From positions 1 to 30,943 of the forward strand of contig CAZIGM010000020.1 of NCBI GenBank assembly GCA_964538675.1: a DNA stretch of 30,943 nt, in the 5' to 3' direction. The DNA comes from CAZIGM01 sp964538675 (GTDB lineage Bacteria > Bacillota > Bacilli > Tepidibacillales > Tepidibacillaceae). This document shows positions 8,393 to 15,829 of this stretch, one piece after another (position 1 is the stretch's first letter; every line of letters starts with the position of its first letter). The notes beneath the pieces are model-generated. The model did no database searches and was not told the DNA's origin. It worked only from the letters and a program-made list of their open reading frames with translations. Position numbers and translations under genes: made by a program.

Positions 8393-8628
8393 ATAAAGCC
8401 GAACTTCATTCAGATGGAGTTTTTCACCTAAAGGTATAAGTGCAACTAAGACTTACGCTACGTTTAAACTTGCGTAAATCAAGTTTTCTTTAACTCCATC
8501 TGAACTCAAGTGAGACTTATCCTAAATTCATTTTCCCCACTTAACATAGCACGACTTAATGCTTTAGCATTACAGCGTGACTTGCACACTTTGTGTGTAA
8601 GTGAGGGTCTTATCATATCTGGATAAAC
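8393..8628 (-). repeat. Modular hairpin repeat element, copy 1 (in the helicase leader)
   Basis: A 236-bp element, oriented here toward the helicase. Module A (8409-8504) is a compound hairpin: a perfect 13-bp outer stem (TTCAGATGGAGTT with 8492-8504) encloses TTACGC/GCGTAA (8453-8458, 8472-8477) and ACCT/AGGT (8426-8435). Positions 8420-8498 are identical over 79 of 79 bases to the reverse complement of 24672-24750. A middle segment (8510-8549) also matches copy 2. Module B holds hairpin B1 (8550-8579: stem TAATGC/GCATTA, loop TTTA, outer CACG/CGTG) and hairpin B2 (8580-8602: ACTTGCACAC/GTGTGTAAGT, loop TTT). The outer end 8605-8628 recurs at 14921-14944. There is no open reading frame. It is probably a non-autonomous mobile element or a structured RNA. 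Confidence 0.85.
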
Positions 8629-8640
8629 ACACAATCAAAA

Positions 8641-8670
8641 GACATTCTCCTATATTCGCTGGAAAATGTC
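8641..8670 (-). terminator. Terminator-like hairpin inside the helicase leader (possible attenuator)
   Basis: GACATTCTCC (8641-8650) pairs with GGAAAATGTC (8661-8670) over 10 bp with one G-T pair. Read toward the helicase it is followed by TTTTGATTG. It lies between the predicted promoter and repeat copy 1, so it could terminate some leader transcripts before the helicase. Confidence 0.45.
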
Positions 8671-8705
8671 CTTATATCTTTCATTATAAACATCTTACGA
8701 AATTT

Positions 8706-8734
8706 ATATTATCATAATTTATATACCAATGCAA
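8706..8734 (-). promoter_or_regulatory. Predicted promoter of the helicase gene
   Basis: On the minus strand TTGCAT (8734-8729) and TAATAT (8711-8706) are 17 bp apart. Transcription would begin near 8699, giving a leader of about 335 nt that contains the hairpin at 8641-8670 and repeat copy 1. No better promoter was seen closer to the start codon. Confidence 0.5.
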
Positions 8735-8765
8735 ATAATTTAAGCAATTAATCACAATATACACC

Positions 8766-10040
8766 TTAGGAAGGGTTTTCTACTTTACCGATAAAAAGAA
8801 TAAGGTCACTGCTATTATCTTGTATTATAAATATAAATGGTTTATCTATATAGAACTCAGGTACTTCCTCTGGTAAGTATGGCATTGACGTTGCTCTCAT
8901 CATAATAGCTGTTAATGCCGCAGCTTCTGTTCCTTCTTCATCTACTTTCACAACACAATCGTGTAATACTTCACTAATATATAAATCTATATCGTCATTA
9001 ATTCCACTAAAATCTGCTAAATCTGAATTAAATGAGTTTTCCATGCCTAGTATCTTTAATGTGTCGTTAATAACTGATTTATATTCAATATCAAACTTAG
9101 GTAATTTTATTTTAACACTCATATTTTCTAGATCTTCATTGTAATTATTTATCACTTCAGTATCTAACTTTTCTAGATATTCATCAATATCACCTTTAGG
9201 TAATAAAATGAGCATTTTTCCATTATAATAATCTAATGTTCCAAGCTGCACTTCATCATCTTCATAATAACCTATATTCCTTTGGTCATTCATCATATCA
9301 ACATTAACTGTATTACCATCTTTTAAATAAAAATTTTCTACTTGCGTTTTTTCTTTATCAAAGCTATCTATCCATTTACCTTTAAAATAAAGAACATTAA
9401 AAATTGTCATCATTAAATCATCACTTAGTTCTGTAATAGGCTCCTTAATCAAGCCATTGCTCTTTTCGTTAATCCAACCATTCATCTCTCTTAATGTACT
9501 ATCATCTTTAAAGTCAGCATTATAAATATCACTGTTATAGTATTTCTTTGCTAAATCCAGGTAATTAGATTTTACGTTTAGTTTATTATCAATCCATATA
9601 GAATTAAATATCTGCGTAGTTCCGCTATCTTCCACTCTTTCATTATTTAAATAATTAATCAAATCATTCATACTATTATTTAAATCTTTATCGGAAAATC
9701 CTTCAACATGCAGAGTCTCTTTTAATTGTTCCTTTGTTTCACCTTCTGCTCCATTAAGCAGTACATTAAATGCAGTAAATATACTTATCGGTGAAACAAT
9801 AATATTTTCATTCCCATTTTGATTTATCTCTTCTTTAAATACTTCTAATCCAAAATTATCTGTAGCTTCTATAATTGACAGTCCACTTATTGAATTAATA
9901 TCATTGCTTGTTTGAAACTCAATATCATTAGTTAAAGCCATAGCACTATTTACTGAATTATTATTTGTTGTATTATTACATCCACCAATAACTAAACCCA
10001 TTAAAGAAATGATCACAATAAAAGATAATAACCTCTTCAT
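8766..10040 (-). CDS. Lipoprotein serpin (serine protease inhibitor family)
   Basis: 424 residues. The N-terminus is a lipoprotein signal, MKRLLSFIVIISLMG then LVIGGC, with the lipidated Cys at 21, so the protein should be anchored outside the cytoplasmic membrane. The serpin fold is clear from NIIVSPISIFTAFNVLLNGA, FNVLYFKGKWIDSF, the breach/hinge VDEEGTEAAALTA and the C-terminal DKPFIFIIQ...LFIGKVENPS. The hinge, with Gly370-Thr371 and small residues after it, is the type found in inhibitory serpins, which trap proteases by inserting the cleaved loop. Counting from the hinge puts the cleaved bond near Thr384-Ser385 (AIMMRATSMP), uncertain by one or two residues. AAGGAGG precedes the ATG. 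It stands between the MgtE terminator and the helicase promoter region, with no clear terminator of its own. The target protease is unknown. Confidence 0.93.
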   Translation of the reverse strand: MKRLLSFIVIISLMGLVIGGCNNTTNNNSVNSAMALTNDIEFQTSNDINSISGLSIIEATDNFGLEVFKEEINQNGNENIIVSPISIFTAFNVLLNGAEGETKEQLKETLHVEGFSDKDLNNSMNDLINYLNNERVEDSGTTQIFNSIWIDNKLNVKSNYLDLAKKYYNSDIYNADFKDDSTLREMNGWINEKSNGLIKEPITELSDDLMMTIFNVLYFKGKWIDSFDKEKTQVENFYLKDGNTVNVDMMNDQRNIGYYEDDEVQLGTLDYYNGKMLILLPKGDIDEYLEKLDTEVINNYNEDLENMSVKIKLPKFDIEYKSVINDTLKILGMENSFNSDLADFSGINDDIDLYISEVLHDCVVKVDEEGTEAAALTAIMMRATSMPYLPEEVPEFYIDKPFIFIIQDNSSDLILFIGKVENPS

Positions 10041-10073
10041 TACTCTATATCCTCCTTATTTTTAGAAAAACTA

Positions 10074-10103
10074 AAAAACTCATCAATTACTTGACGAGTT
10101 TTT
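10074..10103 (-). terminator. Terminator after mgtE
   Basis: AAAAACTCATCAA (10074-10086) and TTGACGAGTTTTT (10091-10103) form a 13-bp stem with a 4-nt loop and one G-T pair. The terminal A/T pairs give a T run on the minus strand just past the mgtE stop and before the serpin gene. Confidence 0.8.
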
Positions 10104-10133
10104 AATTAAATTTGTTTCAAAAATTTTTTGTTT

Positions 10134-11492
10134 TCACATTAAATAAATTAAAAAGATAGAAGCTAGTCCAAAATATACTGTCAAAGAAAAAATATCATTT
10201 AACGTAGAAATTAATGGTCCAGAAGCAATAGCTGGATCGACTTTAAAACGATATAAAATAATTGGAATTATAGTACCAGCTAATGTTCCTATAATTAAAG
10301 ATAAAAATAATGAGACACCTACTATCAACCCAAATATTGGGTTACCTTGCCAGATATAAGCAATAATAGCAATCAATATACCATTAGTTATTCCTATGAT
10401 TAATCCCACACCAAGTTCACGAAAAATTAATCTTCCTATTCTTTTTTTGGTAATATCATTTGAGGCTAAACCTCTTACCACAACTGCTAAAGATTGTGTT
10501 CCTGTATTACCTGTCATACCTGTTATCATCGTCATAAAAAACGAAAGAGCCACTACAGTATCAAGGGTATATTCAAAATTGCTAATAATATTAGCAGAAA
10601 TAAGTCCAATAAGTAATAGAAAAATTAACCAAGGTAACCTTCGAAATGCCGCGACATGAGCTTTTGTATCGAAGTCAATATCCTTACCACCTGCAGATAA
10701 TTTTTCAATATCTTCATTAGCTTCTTGTATTACGATATCGATAACATCATCAACTGTTATTATTCCAACCATTATATTATCCTCGTCTACTACAGGAACA
10801 GCAATAAAATCATACTTTTGTATCGTATTCGCTACTTCCTCTTGATCCATATCTACTGATACAGATATAACTCTAGTAAACATTATATTTTCAATTTTAT
10901 CTTCTAAATCTGCTAAAAGTAAATCTCGAAAAGAAACTACACCTACTAACTTCTTTTTCTCATCAAGAACATATAAGTAGTATATAGTTTCAGCATATTC
11001 AGCAAAAACTTTAAATTTATCTACTGCTTCCCTGACAGTATAATAACTGCGAATCCAAACAAAACGGTTTGTCATTATACCACCAGCAGTATCAGCAGGG
11101 TATTTCATCAGGTTTTGCACTGTTATAGACTCTTCAATTTCCATTGCTTTTAAATATTCTTGCAATACTTCAATAGATAACTGACTTAATAAATCGGCTA
11201 AATCATCATTATCCATTAAATCCATAATAGAAGAAGACTTCTCAATACCAAGCCTTTGTAAAACCTCGTGCTGATATTTTATATCTAATTCTTGTAATAA
11301 TTCAGCAATTTGTTGTGGTTCTAAAAATAGAAGGAACTTCTGCCTATGTTTTTCTGGTAATTCAATATATATTTTTGCAATATCATATGGTTGTAATTCA
11401 TCTATAAGATTTTTAAAATCTGTTCTTTTCATTTCTTTTAAATATTTAATTATAATTAATAGCATTTGACTCTCTGTCATATGATATGTCAT
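10134..11492 (-). CDS. mgtE: Magnesium transporter MgtE
   Basis: 452 residues with the three MgtE parts in order. The cytoplasmic superhelical N domain (about 1-125) is rich in LL(D/S)xL repeats. A pair of CBS domains (about 130-255) begins after ADTAGGIMTNRFVWI. A C-terminal domain of five membrane helices carries TGNTGTQSLAVVVRGLA and the pore motif SGPLISTLNDIFSLTVYFG, whose Asp lines the Mg2+ site. The family forms homodimeric Mg2+ channels in the cytoplasmic membrane, gated by Mg2+ bound to the N and CBS domains. The start at 11492 follows GGTGAT, the 3' half of a full ribosome site; an in-frame ATG 17 codons earlier is less likely because MgtE proteins usually begin close to the N domain. 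The 186-bp gap upstream is too short and unstructured to be a Mg2+ riboswitch. Confidence 0.94.
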   Translation of the reverse strand: MTYHMTESQMLLIIIKYLKEMKRTDFKNLIDELQPYDIAKIYIELPEKHRQKFLLFLEPQQIAELLQELDIKYQHEVLQRLGIEKSSSIMDLMDNDDLADLLSQLSIEVLQEYLKAMEIEESITVQNLMKYPADTAGGIMTNRFVWIRSYYTVREAVDKFKVFAEYAETIYYLYVLDEKKKLVGVVSFRDLLLADLEDKIENIMFTRVISVSVDMDQEEVANTIQKYDFIAVPVVDEDNIMVGIITVDDVIDIVIQEANEDIEKLSAGGKDIDFDTKAHVAAFRRLPWLIFLLLIGLISANIISNFEYTLDTVVALSFFMTMITGMTGNTGTQSLAVVVRGLASNDITKKRIGRLIFRELGVGLIIGITNGILIAIIAYIWQGNPIFGLIVGVSLFLSLIIGTLAGTIIPIILYRFKVDPAIASGPLISTLNDIFSLTVYFGLASIFLIYLM

Positions 11493-11678
11493 TATTATCA
11501 CCAACTTTTTTTTTAATATTTTTACATATTTTGCTCCTTTCATATAATATTAGACGTTACTCTTATTGTTATCAAAGTTTTGATTAGTTATCAAGTCTTT
11601 GAAAATTAATAATTATTAAATCAATAAACAATATTTAAGCATAAATGATGTAATCTGGTTTTTTAGCATAATATATTA

Positions 11679-12185
11679 TCAATCTTTATAGAAATTAATA
11701 GACAGATCTTCATACTCGGTAGATTTTAAAATAGGAATACGTACCTCTAATAATCCCTTTTGATACTTAGCATTAATTCTATTATTGTCCAATATATATG
11801 GTAAATTAATTTTCCTATAAAAATGACCAATATTACGCTCGAATTTTGTACGTTCTTTATTTGTAAAGGAATATTTTCTTTTTATATCTCCTTCGATTAC
11901 CAAACTAGAACCTAATAGCTTTATACTTACATCTTCTTTACTATTTAATCCGGGTATTTCAAAAATTAATACTACATCACTATTTTTATAAATAATATCT
12001 ACCGGAATTATTCTATTATTTGATTTATGATTAACTACTCCTTTATGTTCATTTTCTGTATTATTAACCACTCTTTCTAGAAACCCTTCTTCAAATGTAT
12101 TTTCTTTAAAAAAAGTTTCAATAAAGTTAATATTGTTTTCTAATAATCCTTTAAGACCTTTTAAATCATAAGGAAAAAGCTCCAT
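11679..12185 (-). CDS. Small heat-shock protein, Hsp20/alpha-crystallin family
   Basis: 168 residues. An N-terminal arm of about 60 residues, likely helical and phenylalanine-rich, precedes an alpha-crystallin domain of about 90 residues. The domain runs from IPVDIIYKNSDVVLIFEIPG through VSIKLLGSSLVIEGDIKR and FYRKINLPYIL to AKYQKGLLEVRIPI, the family signature (usually A...NGVL; here GLL). Such proteins form oligomers that hold unfolding proteins in solution. AAGGAGA precedes the ATG. The gene lies 36 bp after the TVP38-like gene and appears to be the last of the psuK-psuG operon. I see no CIRCE operator upstream, so heat control, if any, is not of the HrcA type here. The rather divergent domain makes this a distant member, but the assignment is secure. 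Confidence 0.88.
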   Translation of the reverse strand: MELFPYDLKGLKGLLENNINFIETFFKENTFEEGFLERVVNNTENEHKGVVNHKSNNRIIPVDIIYKNSDVVLIFEIPGLNSKEDVSIKLLGSSLVIEGDIKRKYSFTNKERTKFERNIGHFYRKINLPYILDNNRINAKYQKGLLEVRIPILKSTEYEDLSINFYKD

Positions 12186-12221
12186 GTATTATCTCTCCTT
12201 ATAGGCACATATATAAGTAAT

Positions 12222-12779
12222 TTATGCATCCTTAGAAGAAATGGTACTATAGTATATTAAAAAGAGAATAACTATTCCAAAAATAAAAAGAATTAATTTT
12301 CCTATCCAAGTAAAAGTAATTATGTTATACACAGAAAAACCTTCAATAAGTAATGCAGGTATTTTACCAATAGAACTTGAGATGGAAAATGATAATAGAG
12401 AAATCTCTCCGATTGCACCTAACATTGTAATAATACCAGATGGAATAAACGGCATAAGTCTCATAGAAAATATTGAAAGAAATGCTTTTCTTCCTTTTAA
12501 ATATATAACCTTTTTTGCTTTAGGATACTTATCTATCTTTTTATTGGATATATTTTTAAATCCCTTACGATATAAAATAAAAGTAATAATTGCTCCTAAC
12601 GTTTCTCCAAAAAATGATACTGTAATTCCTTGCCAAAATCCAAAAAAAATAATATTTGCCGCAGTAATAAAAAATGAAGGAATGACACCAAGTATACTTA
12701 CTAGAATGTTAATTGAAACACTTATAATAATTGCATATTCTACGTATTTATCTAGTAATGCTATAATATTTATTTCCAT
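12222..12779 (-). CDS. TVP38/TMEM64 (VTT domain) membrane protein
   Basis: 185 residues, mostly hydrophobic, with about five or six membrane segments. The VTT-domain signatures are visible. FGFWQGITVSFFGETLGAIITFILYRKGF matches the glycine-rich first half. MRLMPFIPSGIITMLGAIGEI matches the conserved R-x-x-P-x-x-P segment, followed by the glycine and proline of SIGKIPALLIEGF. Members of this superfamily, which includes DedA proteins, are thought to move or flip phospholipids and polyprenyl lipids in the cytoplasmic membrane; the exact substrate is not known here. The ribosome site AGAGG overlaps the psuG stop codon, and the start follows 12 bp later, so translation is probably coupled to psuG. 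Confidence 0.85.
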   Translation of the reverse strand: MEINIIALLDKYVEYAIIISVSINILVSILGVIPSFFITAANIIFFGFWQGITVSFFGETLGAIITFILYRKGFKNISNKKIDKYPKAKKVIYLKGRKAFLSIFSMRLMPFIPSGIITMLGAIGEISLLSFSISSSIGKIPALLIEGFSVYNIITFTWIGKLILFIFGIVILFLIYYSTISSKDA

Positions 12780-12791
12780 AAATAAATACCT

Positions 12792-13727
12792 CTAATTAAA
12801 TAGTTTACTATACTCAGTTGCTATTTTTGCACCTACTAATGCATTATTTTTAACTAGCTCAATATTCGCCTCTAAACTTTTATTATCAGTAATCTCTTTT
12901 AGTTTATCTAATAAATAAGGAGTTACTGCCTTTCCTGTCACATTATGTTCTCTTGCTTCTTTTATTGCTCTATCGATAGAGTTGTTAATGTGATCTTTTT
13001 CTAAAGCATATTCTTCAGGAATTGGATTTGCGATTATTATTCCACCATCTAATTCCATTTTCCATTTTAAATTAATTATCTCTGCAATCTTCTTCGCATC
13101 ATCAACTCGGTAATCAACATTAAATCCACTATTTCTCGTATAAAACGCTGGAAAATCATCAGTTTTATATCCTATTACTGGTACACCATTTGTTTCTAAA
13201 TATTCCAATGTTAGACCAATATCTAATATAGATTTGGCTCCAGCACATATAACAGCAACATTTGTTTGAGCCAACTCCATTAAATCAGCTGAGATATCCA
13301 TTGTTTCAGTAGCATTACGGTGAACTCCACCTATTCCACCAGTAACAAATACTCTAATTCCAATCAAATCAGCTATTATCATCGTTCCAGCTACTGTTGT
13401 TGCTCCACTTAATTTATTTGCAAGAACAATAGGAATATCTCGTCTACTAGTCTTTATTACATTCTTTCGTTTAGCTAAATCCTCAATTTCAGATTCATTT
13501 AATCCCACTTTAATAACGCCATCTATAATTGCAATAGTTGCCGGTATTGCTCCAAGGTCTCTAATTATTTTCTCTACCGTCAATGCAGTTGTTATATTTT
13601 CTGGATAAGGCATTCCGTGAGTTATAATTGTTGATTCAAGGGCAACGATTGGTTTATTATCAATTAATGCTTCTTGAATTTCTTCACTTACACAGATATG
13701 TTTTTTTAATATTTCACTGTTTCCCAT
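12792..13727 (-). CDS. psuG: Pseudouridine-5'-phosphate glycosidase PsuG
   Basis: 311 residues, full length for the family. PsuG splits the C-C bond of pseudouridine 5'-phosphate to uracil and ribose 5-phosphate. The family motifs are present: ALESTIITHGMPYP (Glu31 is the expected catalytic acid), VIKTSRRD with the Lys (92) that forms the adduct with the ring-opened sugar, TGGIGGVHRN, and CAGAKSILDIGLTLEYLE. The NNALVGAKIA motif is near the C-terminus. The ATG directly follows the TAA of psuK with no gap, and the ribosome site AAAGGA lies inside the end of psuK, so the two are translationally coupled. Together they form a complete route for salvage of pseudouridine from RNA turnover. Confidence 0.96.
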   Translation of the reverse strand: MGNSEILKKHICVSEEIQEALIDNKPIVALESTIITHGMPYPENITTALTVEKIIRDLGAIPATIAIIDGVIKVGLNESEIEDLAKRKNVIKTSRRDIPIVLANKLSGATTVAGTMIIADLIGIRVFVTGGIGGVHRNATETMDISADLMELAQTNVAVICAGAKSILDIGLTLEYLETNGVPVIGYKTDDFPAFYTRNSGFNVDYRVDDAKKIAEIINLKWKMELDGGIIIANPIPEEYALEKDHINNSIDRAIKEAREHNVTGKAVTPYLLDKLKEITDNKSLEANIELVKNNALVGAKIATEYSKLFN

Positions 13728-14834
13728 TTAATATAATTCCTTTCTTTTATTTTCTAATAAAGACACAGATAAATCATCTGCTACTGTTTGTGTTCTATTT
13801 AATGTTATAGCTGCAATCGCAGAACCATATCTACATGCTTCAAATATATTCTTGTCAATATTTAAGCCGTAAATAATCCCAGCTATAAAAGCATCCCCTG
13901 CTCCTGTTGTATCTACTACTTCAACTTTTGGACTAGATAATAATTCATGCTCTTTTTCATTAGCAACATAGACTCCCTTGTCACCTAGAGTTATCACAAT
14001 CTGTTTAACTTTTACTTTCTCCAAAAAATAATTAGCAACCTTTTTTAAATCATTATTAGATTGAATAACCAATCCAGATATAACTTCAGCCTCTTCCTTA
14101 TTCGGAGTAAACAATTCAACACCTTTTAAAAGTCCTTTTAATTTAACAGATTTTTTTGCTGATACTGGATCAATTCCTATTGGTATATTCTTACTCTTTA
14201 ACCATTTTAGTAAATAATTTAATGTATCCTGTGAAAGATTAGAATCAATAAATACCATTTTTGCTCTATTGATAGTAGGCAAGTAATTATTTAATAAATC
14301 TTTTTCTAATCTATCCATAATTTTCATATCCGAAATAGATCCAACTTGTTCTTTTTTCTCATTTAGAATTGATAAATACATACCTGTTTTTTCATCATGT
14401 AATTTAATCATATGTTGTGTATTAACACCAGATTGATTAGTAACCTTGATTAACCATTCTCCATCCTCATCACTACCCACAACACTATATAATGATGTAG
14501 GAACTTGTAATTTCCCTAAATTTTCGGCAACATTTCTACCTACTCCACCTGCAGATTTCATTATATCTCCAGGATTACTACTCTCATATCTAAATTTTCC
14601 ATTTGAAATTCCCTTAATATCTACATTTGCACCACCAATAATGACTACCTCTTGTAAATCTTCTTTTAATATATAACCTCTTTGTAAAACACCTTTTTTA
14701 ATTAATCTAGCAAGATGACCGGCAATAGAAGATCTAGAGATACCAATCTGCACAGCTAATTCCTCTTGTTCTAAATAAGGATTACTTCTCAACAATTCAA
14801 TTATTCTCTTCTCTTTATTTGTAATATTATTCAT
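13728..14834 (-). CDS. psuK: Pseudouridine kinase PsuK with N-terminal winged helix-turn-helix domain
   Basis: 368 residues. The first 55 or so are a winged helix-turn-helix (KEKRIIELLRSNPYL, then EELAVQIGISRSSIAGHLAR and a wing at GVLQRGYIL). The rest is a PfkB/ribokinase domain: VVIIGGANVDIKG, SNPGDIMKSAGGVGRNVAENL for sugar binding, and DTTGAGDAFIAGIIYG (about residues 312-327) with the catalytic Asp. The psuG gene fused end-to-start downstream identifies the substrate as pseudouridine, phosphorylated at O5'. Unlike the short E. coli enzyme, this version carries a DNA-binding domain and so may regulate its own operon; that is inference. A good promoter lies about 45 bp upstream. The ribosome site before the ATG (GAGTGATGAGAA) is weak. 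Confidence 0.92.
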   Translation of the reverse strand: MNNITNKEKRIIELLRSNPYLEQEELAVQIGISRSSIAGHLARLIKKGVLQRGYILKEDLQEVVIIGGANVDIKGISNGKFRYESSNPGDIMKSAGGVGRNVAENLGKLQVPTSLYSVVGSDEDGEWLIKVTNQSGVNTQHMIKLHDEKTGMYLSILNEKKEQVGSISDMKIMDRLEKDLLNNYLPTINRAKMVFIDSNLSQDTLNYLLKWLKSKNIPIGIDPVSAKKSVKLKGLLKGVELFTPNKEEAEVISGLVIQSNNDLKKVANYFLEKVKVKQIVITLGDKGVYVANEKEHELLSSPKVEVVDTTGAGDAFIAGIIYGLNIDKNIFEACRYGSAIAAITLNRTQTVADDLSVSLLENKRKELY

Positions 14835-14877
14835 TTCTCATCACTCAACTTATGTTTTATTATTAAACATTTGTTTT

Positions 14878-14906
14878 ATTATATCAGATGATTATAAGTT
14901 TAACAA
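14878..14906 (-). promoter_or_regulatory. Promoter of the psuK-psuG-TVP38-hsp20 operon
   Basis: TTGTTA (14906-14901) and TATAAT (14883-14878) are exactly 17 bp apart on the minus strand, with start of transcription near 14871. A fragment of the hairpin repeat family lies 15 bp upstream of the -35 box. Confidence 0.65.
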
Positions 14907-14920
14907 TCACTTATGAGGTG

Positions 14921-14944
14921 GGGTCTTATCATATCTGGGTAAAC
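14921..14944 (-). repeat. 24-bp fragment of the hairpin repeat family
   Basis: This stretch matches 8605-8628, the outer end of repeat copy 1, at 23 of 24 bases (shared core GGTCTTATCATATCTGG). It abuts the stop codon of the SDR gene and lies upstream of the psuK promoter, in the same orientation to psuK as copy 1 has to the helicase. The flanking CAC...GTG is a weak remnant of the adjoining hairpin. Confidence 0.7.
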
Positions 14945-15717
14945 TATTTTTTATTCATAAACATTGTTAACATCTTGTCAAAAATTTTTGGGAAAATATA
15001 ATTTAATTTAACACCAATATTAAAAAGAAATGGAATAGTTTTGTCATTTTTTTTATTTTCAATTACTTTTAATACTTCATCTGCTACACGATCGGGTGAT
15101 AAAATAAATTTCTTAATATTTGAAACGTAATTACCTGATGGATCAGCTTTCTCAAAAAATGGTGTATCTATCGGTCCAGGATTAATTGTTGAAACATAAA
15201 CACCCGTATTTTTTAATTCCTGACGTAATGCATTAGAAAAACCAATCATTGCAAATTTAGTAGCGGAATAACCAGCTGCTTTTGCCGTTGCAATCTTTCC
15301 AGCAACTGAAGCAATATTTATAATATGTCCTGATTTATTTATTAACATTGATGGAAGCAAGGCTTTTGTACACCTAATCATACCCATATAATTTGTATCA
15401 ATCATTTCCTCATAATCAGATATAGAGGCATCTACAAAATAATCAAACAGCCCAAATCCTGCATTGTTAATTAATATATCAATTCTTCCATATTTTACTA
15501 ATACGTCCTCAATAACTTTATAAACCTCGTTAGAAGATGTAACATCCATATGATATATTTCATGTTCACACTTAATATCAGATGATATTATTTCTAATTT
15601 TTCTAATGAACGTGCAGTTAATATAAGAATTGCTCCTTCTTTAGAGAGTACTTTTGCAATTGTTGCACCAACTCCGCTTGATGCTCCAGTTATTACTACC
15701 ACTTTATCCTTTAGCAA
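14944..15717 (-). CDS. Short-chain dehydrogenase/reductase (SDR family)
   Basis: 257 residues, a classical SDR. The cofactor motif TGASSGVG is at residues 10-17, NNAG at 84-87, and the catalytic set is N109, S137, Y150 and K154 (YSATK). NPGPIDTPFF follows at the usual place. An Arg at residue 36 (TARS) after the second beta strand favours NADP(H). The substrate cannot be told; DltE/YqjQ-like SDRs of this shape are common in Firmicutes. The start is a TTG at 15717 after GAGGTGA with suitable spacing. It diverges from the L,D-transpeptidase gene. Its stop codon abuts the 24-bp repeat fragment, but the protein has a normal length. Confidence 0.9.
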   Translation of the reverse strand: MLKDKVVVITGASSGVGATIAKVLSKEGAILILTARSLEKLEIISSDIKCEHEIYHMDVTSSNEVYKVIEDVLVKYGRIDILINNAGFGLFDYFVDASISDYEEMIDTNYMGMIRCTKALLPSMLINKSGHIINIASVAGKIATAKAAGYSATKFAMIGFSNALRQELKNTGVYVSTINPGPIDTPFFEKADPSGNYVSNIKKFILSPDRVADEVLKVIENKKNDKTIPFLFNIGVKLNYIFPKIFDKMLTMFMNKK

Positions 15718-15736
15718 AACAATTCACCTCATTTAG

Positions 15737-15765
15737 ATTAAATACTATCAGAAAATAAAAATCAA
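15737..15765 (-). promoter_or_regulatory. Predicted promoter of the SDR gene
   Basis: TTGATT (15765-15760) and TTTAAT (15742-15737) are 17 bp apart, about 20 bp from the TTG start codon. The leader would be very short. Moderate match. Confidence 0.4.
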
Positions 15766-15829
15766 GAGAACTAAATAAGTAAAAAAATATTGGTAAGAAT
15801 AATAAGAACTCAAAAAAGGAGTATCTATT

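Noticed and set aside
8550..8602. CRISPR-like short palindromic repeats
   Set aside because: There is one copy per locus, with no regular spacers and no cas genes.
11493..11678. Magnesium riboswitch (M-box) before mgtE
   Set aside because: The 186-bp gap is AT-rich with only short repeats; I see no multi-stem structure or conserved M-box segments.
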